From Azoarcus sp031555955 (GTDB lineage Bacteria > Pseudomonadota > Gammaproteobacteria > Burkholderiales > Rhodocyclaceae): DNA of 64,000 bases. This document shows, piece after piece, positions 58,635 to 64,000 of the stretch (the first letter of the stretch is position 1; each line of letters begins with the position of its first letter). The notes under the pieces were generated by a model. The model did not search any database, was not told the origin of the DNA, and saw only the letters and a list, made by a program, of their open reading frames with translations. The DNA lies in assembly GCA_031555955.1 (NCBI GenBank), contig JAVBTY010000025.1, positions 1 to 64,000 of the forward strand, written 5' to 3'. Made by a program: the position numbers and the translations under genes.

Positions 58635-61600
58635 TTATCCGCCGCTGTGCGGGCGGAGCGGGGCGCGCGGCGGCCAGTCTCCGGCATCGTCCATCAGCAG
58701 CGCGGGGTTTCCGCCGCTGGCGGTGAGATCTTCCGAGAGCGTGCGCTCGGTGGCGAAGCGCAGCAGATAATGCGGCCCCCCCGCCTTCGGCCCCGTACCG
58801 GACAGTCCCTCTCCGCCGAAAGGCTGCGCGCCGACCGTGGCGCCGATCAGGCTGCGGTTCACATAGGTATTGCCCACGGGCAGGCGGGCGCGGATCCGCT
58901 CCACGGTCGCGCCGATGCGGCTGTGAATGCCGAGGGTGAGCCCGTAGCCGAAGGCGGCGATAGCGTCGCACAGCGCGTCCAGCCCGTCCGCGCGCCAGCG
59001 CAGCACGTGCAGCACCGGGCCGAACACTTCGCCGCGCAGGCGCTCCGGGCGGTCGATTTCCCACGCCTGCGGCGCGAAATAGGCTCCCGTGGCGGCGCGC
59101 GCCGGATCGAGGCGGCAGCGGTGGATCAGCCGGGCATGGGTCGCCAGCGCGGCGACGTGGGCATCGAGCGCCGCGCGGGCTTCAATGCTGATGAGCGGGC
59201 CGATGTCAGTGGCGGGATTGCCCGGCGGGCCGATGGCGAGTTCATCCATCGCGCCCGCGAGCAGGGCGATGACGCGGCCGGCGATATCGTCCTGCACGCA
59301 CAGCAGGCGCAGCGCCGAGCAGCGCTGCCCGGCGGAGTCGAACGCGGATGCGATGGCGTCGCGCACGATCTGTTCCGGCAGTGCGGAGGAATCGGCGATG
59401 AGCGCGTTCTGGCCGCCGGTTTCCGCGATCAGCGGCGTCAGCGGCCCCTCTCCGGCGGCAAGGCCGCGCGCGATCGCGCGCGCCACGGCGGTGGAGCCGG
59501 TGAAGGCGACGCCCGCGCAGCGGCGGTCCGCTGCCAGCGCGGCCCCGGTATGTCCATCGCCGGGCAGAAACTGCAGCGCCCCGGCGGGAATGCCCGCTTC
59601 GTGCAGCAGCAGCACGGCGGCGGCGGCGGTGAGCGGCGTCTGTTCCGCCGGTTTGGCGACCACGGTGTTACCGGCGGCGAGCGCGGCGGCGATCTGGCCG
59701 GTAAAAATCGCCAGCGGGAAATTCCACGGGCTGATGCAGACGAACACGCCGCGCCCGCCCAGGCTCAGGCTGTTGCGCTCGCCCGTGGGGCCGGGCAGGG
59801 CGCGTGGCGCGGCGAAAAGCTGGCGCGCCTGCTGCGCGTAATAGCGGCAGAAGTCGATCGCCTCGCGCGTTTCGGCCACGGCGGCGGCCAGGGTGCGGCC
59901 GCCTTCGCGCACGATCAGGGCGACAAAGGCTTCCTGGCGCGCCTGCAGCAGGTCAGCCGCCCGTTCCAGCGCGGCGGCGCGCAGCCCGGCCGGAGTGGCG
60001 CGCCAGGTGGGAAAGGCCGCGGCGGCGGCGGCGAGAGCGTCTCCGATGTCGCGGTTTGTGGCGTGGATAACGTGGCCGGTCACGTCGGCATGGTCCGCCG
60101 GTGAGGTCAGCGCGCGGGGCGGGCCAGAACGGGCATGGCCGTTGATCAGCGGCGCGGCGTGCAGCAGACCGGCGCGGCTGGCGTCCACCGCCCGCGCCAG
60201 GGCTTCTGCCGCGCGCCGGTCGGCAAGGTCGATTCCGGCGCTGTTTTCGCGCGGATGGTCAGAGTCGCGGTACAGATCGCGTGGCAGGGGCAGGCGCGGG
60301 GGGCGGATCTGTCCCACGTCCGCCAGCGCGGCCAGCGTTTCGGCCGGATCGCGCAGCAGTTCTTCCAGCGGCTGCGAGGCATCGGCGACGCGGTTGACGA
60401 AAGAGGCGCTGGCGCCGCTTTCCAGCAGACGGCGCACGAGGTAGGCAAGCAGATCCTCATGGCCGCCCACCGGGGCGTAAACGCGGCAGGGCTGCCGCCA
60501 CTGGCGCGCGGCGGCGGCATGCAGCGCCTCGCCCATGCCGTGCAGGCGCTGGAATTCCCACTCCGCGCCGGGACCGGCGGCCGTGGCGAGTTCAGCCACG
60601 GCGGCCGCGGTGTGCGCGTTGTGGGTGGCGAACGCGGGGTAAAAGGCCACCGGATCGGCGAGCAGGCGGCGCGCGCAGGCAAGATAGGACACATCGGTGG
60701 CGGCCTTGCGCGTGAACACCGGGTAACCGGGCAGGCCGCGTTCCTGCGCGGCCTTGATTTCGCCGTCCCAGTACGCGCCCTTGACCAGGCGCACCGCCAG
60801 GCGGCGGTGCGTGCTGTGGGCGAGCGCGGCGAGCCAGTCCAGCAGCGGCAGGGCGCGTTTCTGGTAAGCCTGCACGGCGAGGCCCAGACCGTTCCAGCCC
60901 GCGAGCGCGGGGGCGTGCGCCAGCGCCTCGATGATGTCGAGCGAAAGTTCCAGACGGTCGCTTTCCTCCGCGTCGAGGGTGAAGCCGATATCGTGTTCGC
61001 GCGCCGCGCGCGCCAGCGTGAGCACGCGCGGCAGCAGCTCGCGCATCACCCGTTCATGCTGCTGCGGCTCGTAGCGCGGATGCAGCGCCGAAAGCTTGAT
61101 CGAAACCGAGGGCGCGGCGGATGCCGCTGCGGAGGAAGCATTCCGCGCGCCGGCGTGCGCGCCGGTGGCGGCGATGGCGGCGGCGTAGGCATCGAAGTAG
61201 CGTTGCGCATCGGCGGCGCAGCGCGCGGCTTCGCCCAGCATGTCGTAGGAATGACGCGCGCCCGCGCGCTCGGCGGCCGCGGCGCGCGCGAGCGCCTCGC
61301 CGATGTTGCGCCCGATAACGAAACGCCGCCCGAGCAGCCGCACCGCGGCCAGCGCCGTGCGCCGCATCAGCGGATCGCTGGCGCGGGCGGCGATCCGGCG
61401 CATGAAACCGGCGTGCGCCGGATCGGCATGCAGCCGCTCCGCAAGGCGTAACGCCCACGACGATGCCTGCACAAAGGTGGAGGACGGCGCGCCGGAGGGC
61501 GGCATCCAGCTGGCATGACCGGGCCGGCCGTGGATCAGGCGGTCGTGGATCAGGCGGTCGCGGGTAGCGTCGTCGGGCGTGCGCAGCAGCGCTTCGGCCA

Positions 61601-61925
61601 GACTCATCAGCGCCACGCCTTCAGGGGTGGAGAGCGCGTAGGCGTGCAGGAAGGCTTCCGCGCCCTGCCCGGCGAGGCTTGCCGCCCGCGCGGCTTCGGC
61701 GAGCGGGCGGGCGCGGGCGAGGATGCGTTCGCGCAGAGGGGCGTCGATGCGGGCGGCGGCAAGGCAGAGGCGCGCCGCTTCATCCTCGTCGCGGCGGCAG
61801 GCGTCGCGCAGCGCGCGGCGCTGCGCATCGGGCGGGCCCCCAGGCGGCGGGAGATCCGGCAGGGGCGGAGCCGTCGCCGGGCTGTTCGGGCGGGTGTGCG
61901 GCAGCGGGGCATTGTTGTTCATCAT
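58635..61925 (-). CDS. putA: bifunctional proline dehydrogenase / delta-1-pyrroline-5-carboxylate dehydrogenase PutA
   Basis: A 1096-residue enzyme that oxidises proline to glutamate in two steps with substrate channelling. The arm region (LSTPEGVALMSLAEALLR, about 90-107) is followed by the FAD-dependent PRODH barrel with SIKLSALHPRYEP and GFTLDAEESDRLELSL. The aldehyde dehydrogenase half has CISPWNFPLAIFTGQIAAAL, ETGGQNALIADSSALPEQ and the catalytic Cys in SAGQRCSALR (about 870). There is no N-terminal ribbon-helix-helix domain, so it is not the self-regulating form. The N-terminal 35 residues are Pro-rich. A 15-bp duplication near residue 125 adds five residues. Two ATGs (61925, 61922) are possible. 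Confidence 0.95.
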   Translation of the reverse strand: MMNNNAPLPHTRPNSPATAPPLPDLPPPGGPPDAQRRALRDACRRDEDEAARLCLAAARIDAPLRERILARARPLAEAARAASLAGQGAEAFLHAYALSTPEGVALMSLAEALLRTPDDATRDRLIHDRLIHGRPGHASWMPPSGAPSSTFVQASSWALRLAERLHADPAHAGFMRRIAARASDPLMRRTALAAVRLLGRRFVIGRNIGEALARAAAAERAGARHSYDMLGEAARCAADAQRYFDAYAAAIAATGAHAGARNASSAAASAAPSVSIKLSALHPRYEPQQHERVMRELLPRVLTLARAAREHDIGFTLDAEESDRLELSLDIIEALAHAPALAGWNGLGLAVQAYQKRALPLLDWLAALAHSTHRRLAVRLVKGAYWDGEIKAAQERGLPGYPVFTRKAATDVSYLACARRLLADPVAFYPAFATHNAHTAAAVAELATAAGPGAEWEFQRLHGMGEALHAAAARQWRQPCRVYAPVGGHEDLLAYLVRRLLESGASASFVNRVADASQPLEELLRDPAETLAALADVGQIRPPRLPLPRDLYRDSDHPRENSAGIDLADRRAAEALARAVDASRAGLLHAAPLINGHARSGPPRALTSPADHADVTGHVIHATNRDIGDALAAAAAAFPTWRATPAGLRAAALERAADLLQARQEAFVALIVREGGRTLAAAVAETREAIDFCRYYAQQARQLFAAPRALPGPTGERNSLSLGGRGVFVCISPWNFPLAIFTGQIAAALAAGNTVVAKPAEQTPLTAAAAVLLLHEAGIPAGALQFLPGDGHTGAALAADRRCAGVAFTGSTAVARAIARGLAAGEGPLTPLIAETGGQNALIADSSALPEQIVRDAIASAFDSAGQRCSALRLLCVQDDIAGRVIALLAGAMDELAIGPPGNPATDIGPLISIEARAALDAHVAALATHARLIHRCRLDPARAATGAYFAPQAWEIDRPERLRGEVFGPVLHVLRWRADGLDALCDAIAAFGYGLTLGIHSRIGATVERIRARLPVGNTYVNRSLIGATVGAQPFGGEGLSGTGPKAGGPHYLLRFATERTLSEDLTASGGNPALLMDDAGDWPPRAPLRPHSGG
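61530..61559. repeat. 15-bp tandem duplication inside putA
   Basis: GTGGATCAGGCGGTC occurs twice head to tail (61530-61544 and 61545-61559). On the minus strand it encodes the doubled peptide D-R-L-I-H in the N-terminal arm region of PutA, in frame. Identity is perfect, which suggests a recent event. Confidence 0.95.
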
Positions 61926-61970
61926 CGCGCCTCTCCCTTGTCCTGTTGCGGCTTTGCCGCCGCGCCGGGC

Positions 61971-61976
61971 GATAAT
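61971..61976 (+). promoter_or_regulatory. possible -10 element of the YlqF GTPase gene
   Basis: GATAAT lies 29 nt before the start codon in the 80-nt gap between divergent putA and the GTPase gene. A TTGCGG lies 19 bp upstream, longer than ideal spacing. Confidence 0.35.
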
Positions 61977-62005
61977 GCCTGCCCTGTTACCTCTTTTGAT
62001 CCGAA

Positions 62006-62929
62006 ATGCCTATCCAATGGTTCCCCGGCCACATGAATTCGGCGCGCAGGCAGGCTGCGGAAAGCCTGGCCGTTATCGACGTGGTGATTGAAGTGACCGA
62101 TGCCCGCCTGCCGGCGGCGAGCAGCAATCCGATGATTGAGGAGCTGCGCCGCTTCCGGAACCGGCCCTGCCTGAAGCTGCTGAACAAGTCTGATCTGGCC
62201 GACCCGGCCGCGACCCGGGAGTGGATGGATTTTTACAACCGCCAGCCCGGAGTCAAGGCGGTAGCGCTGTCGGCGAAAAAGGCGTCCGATGTCGCCCGTA
62301 TCCCCGCGCTGTGCCAGAGCCTGGCTCCCCACCGCAATGATGGCGTCAAGCCGCTGCGGATGATGATCATGGGTATTCCCAACGTCGGAAAATCGACGCT
62401 GATGAACGTGCTGCTCAAACGCAAGGTGGCGGCGGTAGGCGATGAACCGGCGGTAACGAAGCGGCAGCAGACGCTCGATCTTGGCTACGCGATGACGCTG
62501 ACCGATACCCCCGGAATGATGTGGCCGAAAATCGCTTTCGACGCGGATGGCTACATGCTCGCCGCCAGCCACGCCATCGGCCGTAACGCCGTGATCGATG
62601 AAGAAGTGGCGGTTTTCCTGGGCGACATCCTCATCGCCCGTTACCCGCGGCTGCTCGCCGCGCGCTACGGTTTCGATCCTGCTGGCATGGATGGAGCGGC
62701 GCTGGTCGAAGCCATCGGCGCGCGGCGCGGCTGCCGGATGAAAGGCGGCGGGCTCGACCTGGAAAAAGCCGCGCTGATCCTGCTGGTCGACTACCGCAGC
62801 GGCGTGCTCGGCCGCATCAGCCTCGAAACGCCGCGCACGCGGGCCGCGATGATCGCGGCGGCGGAAGCGGAGCGTGCTGGAGGCGTGCAGGAAAACGGCC
62901 TGGCGGGAGAGGAGGCGGAACCGCAGTAA
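62006..62929 (+). CDS. ylqF: ribosome biogenesis GTPase YlqF/RbgA
   Basis: A 307-residue circularly permuted GTPase used in late 50S ribosome assembly. The G motifs appear in the order G4-G5-G1-G2-G3: LNKSDLAD (about 54-61), ALSAKK, the P-loop GIPNVGKSTLMN (about 124-135) and DTPGMMWPK. The opening M-P-I-Q-W-F-P-G-H-M is the family signature. The last 20 residues are Glu/Gly/Ala-rich. It is followed by the Sel1 gene after 6 nt. Confidence 0.95.
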   Translation: MPIQWFPGHMNSARRQAAESLAVIDVVIEVTDARLPAASSNPMIEELRRFRNRPCLKLLNKSDLADPAATREWMDFYNRQPGVKAVALSAKKASDVARIPALCQSLAPHRNDGVKPLRMMIMGIPNVGKSTLMNVLLKRKVAAVGDEPAVTKRQQTLDLGYAMTLTDTPGMMWPKIAFDADGYMLAASHAIGRNAVIDEEVAVFLGDILIARYPRLLAARYGFDPAGMDGAALVEAIGARRGCRMKGGGLDLEKAALILLVDYRSGVLGRISLETPRTRAAMIAAAEAERAGGVQENGLAGEEAEPQ

Positions 62930-62935
62930 AAAGGG

Positions 62936-63568
62936 ATGATGCGGTTCCGGGAAAAACACCGCGCCAGCCCGACTACCCTGGGATCGATGTACGACATGGG
63001 ACTGAATGTCAGACCGGACCAGAAAGAAGCTGTGCGCTGGTTTACGCGGGCGGCGGAAAAAGGGCACAGCGGCGCGCAGAACAGTCTCGGCAGTCTCTAC
63101 CAGGCCGGGGAGGGTGTCGCGCGCGATTACGCGGAAGCTCTGCGCTGGTATGAACTGGCCGCACGGCAGAACCACTCCACCGCGCTGATGAACCTCGGCT
63201 ACATGTACGACGAAGGCTTGGGCGTACCCGAGGATAACCGCCGTGCCATAGAGTTTTACACCCAGGCGGCTGAAAACGGAAAAATCGGCGCTGCGCTGAA
63301 CATGGGGCTGATGTTCGAGAAAGGGGAACAGGGCGTTGAGCGTGATCCCGTGCGGGCTTTCATGTGGTTCGATCTGTGCCGTTTCTACGCGGGCAGGACA
63401 GGCGATAAAGCCCTGGCCGGACGCGCGGCGGAATACGCCGCCCAGGTCAAAAAGGACATGACTGCGGAACAGCTCGCGCGCGGGGAGACAATGGCGAAAG
63501 AATGGGGCGCGGCGATGGCGAAAAAATGGGGCGGCCAAAGCCGGAATCCCGGAACGGGCGCGCCATGA
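62936..63568 (+). CDS. Sel1-repeat protein
   Basis: A 210-residue protein of about four Sel1-like repeats, for example AVRWFTRAAEKGHSGAQNSLG, YQAGEGVARDYAEALRWYEL and YMYDEGLGVPEDNRRAIEFY. These helical repeats mediate protein contacts. Unlike most Sel1 proteins it has no signal peptide, and the first repeat seems incomplete (TTLGSMYDMGLNV directly after the start). The N-terminus may therefore have been truncated, or the protein may be cytoplasmic. It starts 6 nt after the GTPase gene. Confidence 0.85.
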   Translation: MMRFREKHRASPTTLGSMYDMGLNVRPDQKEAVRWFTRAAEKGHSGAQNSLGSLYQAGEGVARDYAEALRWYELAARQNHSTALMNLGYMYDEGLGVPEDNRRAIEFYTQAAENGKIGAALNMGLMFEKGEQGVERDPVRAFMWFDLCRFYAGRTGDKALAGRAAEYAAQVKKDMTAEQLARGETMAKEWGAAMAKKWGGQSRNPGTGAP

Positions 63569-63711
63569 CGCACCGCATTTAACAGGCGTAACGCCGTTCG
63601 CGGAGCCCCGCTTCCCTGCGGCGGCTTTCGCGGGCCGCCAGCATTTTTGCGCCGGCTACAGCAGCGGGGCTGTAGCGGCGCATGGCTGGCGGTGCGGCGG
63701 CCTGCCGGGCT

Positions 63712-64000
63712 TCAGGTTTTGTCGTCCTCGCTGCTGAAACCGAACAGCCCGGTGTGTTCATGCCTGCGCACAAGATTCCGCAGGGTGTGGATCAGCTCGC
63801 GCGAATGCTCTTCTCCCAGCGGCTTGAGCAGATCCTGCTGATGCTGGCGCGCCTTTTCGATCAGGGACGCGATTTTGGCCTCTCCCTTTCTGGTGCTGGC
63901 GACGAGGGTCTGCCGCCGGTCGCCGCCGGTGCTTGTGCGCACAACCAGTTTTTCCGCCTCAAGGCGCTGAACCAGCTTCGATAGCGTTGGCTGCTTGAGC
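63712..64000 (-). CDS. MarR-family transcriptional regulator, C-terminal part (partial)
   Basis: The last 95 residues of a winged-helix regulator that runs off the right edge. The recognition helix and wing are visible as L-K-Q-P-T-L-S-K-L-V-Q-R-L-E then VVRTSTGGDRRQTLVAST, the classic MarR wing with D-R-R. The dimerisation helix (IEKARQHQQDLLKPLGEEH) follows, with a short tail. No target can be assigned from the window. Confidence 0.85.
   Translation of the reverse strand, partial: LKQPTLSKLVQRLEAEKLVVRTSTGGDRRQTLVASTRKGEAKIASLIEKARQHQQDLLKPLGEEHSRELIHTLRNLVRRHEHTGLFGFSSEDDKT

Overview
Organism and overall character. The window is about 64 kb of GC-rich chromosomal DNA with short gaps and many 1-14 nt gene overlaps. 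The order mltG-tmk-holB-pilZ-tatD next to ygfZ and a DUF4936 gene, the polar-flagellum cluster, actP-yjcH, the hopanoid genes hpnD/hpnE and the FtrABCD-type iron uptake genes all suggest a motile betaproteobacterium (Nitrosomonadales/Rhodocyclales-like). This is inferred from gene content; no rRNA gene is present.

Layout. 1-0.8 kb: the end of an IS5-family element, an orphan Vsr endonuclease, and a tRNA-Phe(GAA) gene with its own promoter and terminator. 0.85-2.9 kb: acetate symporter operon yjcH-actP. 3.4-10.2 kb: flagellar cluster on the minus strand, fliC-flaG-fliD-fliS-fliT-fliK-(flhB-like)-ycgR, with a near-consensus sigma-28 promoter before fliC and a strong terminator after ycgR. 10.1-12.5 kb: ygfZ-DUF4936-NRDE, where the NRDE frame runs unusually far, through the fliC promoter into fliC. 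12.7-17.2 kb: mltG-tmk-holB-pilZ-tatD-ankyrin operon. 17.4-24.9 kb: gdhA, an NYN/LOTUS protein with a repetitive acidic linker, an M20 amidohydrolase, a large FtsX-type permease and rmuC. 25.1-27.4 kb: a cytosine-5 methyltransferase overlapping a frameshifted NgoMIV-type restriction gene and a decayed hypothetical gene. 27.4-31.6 kb: moaA (with a pentapeptide-like insert), a GIY-YIG/DUF4357 protein, an exported ankyrin protein and a flavoprotein. 31.8-32.6 kb: a yybP-ykoY manganese riboswitch leading a GDT1/TMEM165-family exporter. 32.7-38.8 kb: acylphosphatase, SulP transporter, hpnE, hpnD, HDOD and DUF2062 proteins. 38.9-41.4 kb: comEC. 41.5-47.7 kb: a complete subtype I-C interference operon (cas3-cas5c-cas8c-cas7c) with no cas4, cas1, cas2 or CRISPR array in the window. 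47.8-53.4 kb: two alpha/beta hydrolases, a DUF599 protein, an AcuI-type reductase, thrC and an ArsD-like gene. 53.7-58.6 kb: a P19/FTR1 iron-uptake operon containing an OprB-type porin, behind a possible Fur box. 58.6-64 kb: putA, the YlqF/RbgA GTPase, a Sel1-repeat protein and the end of a MarR-family regulator.

How the parts work together. Most of the window is housekeeping and metabolism: acetate uptake, nitrogen assimilation, threonine synthesis, proline breakdown, molybdopterin, hopanoids, replication and cell wall. Accessory DNA is limited to the IS/vsr corner beside the tRNA gene, the decayed restriction-modification locus and the CRISPR effector operon. The two defence loci are both incomplete: the restriction enzyme is broken while its methyltransferase looks intact, and the CRISPR effectors have no local adaptation genes or array. 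No clearly undescribed multi-gene system was found. The best candidates for follow-up are the array-less I-C operon, the porin built into the Ftr iron operon, and the repeat-bearing MoaA and NYN proteins.
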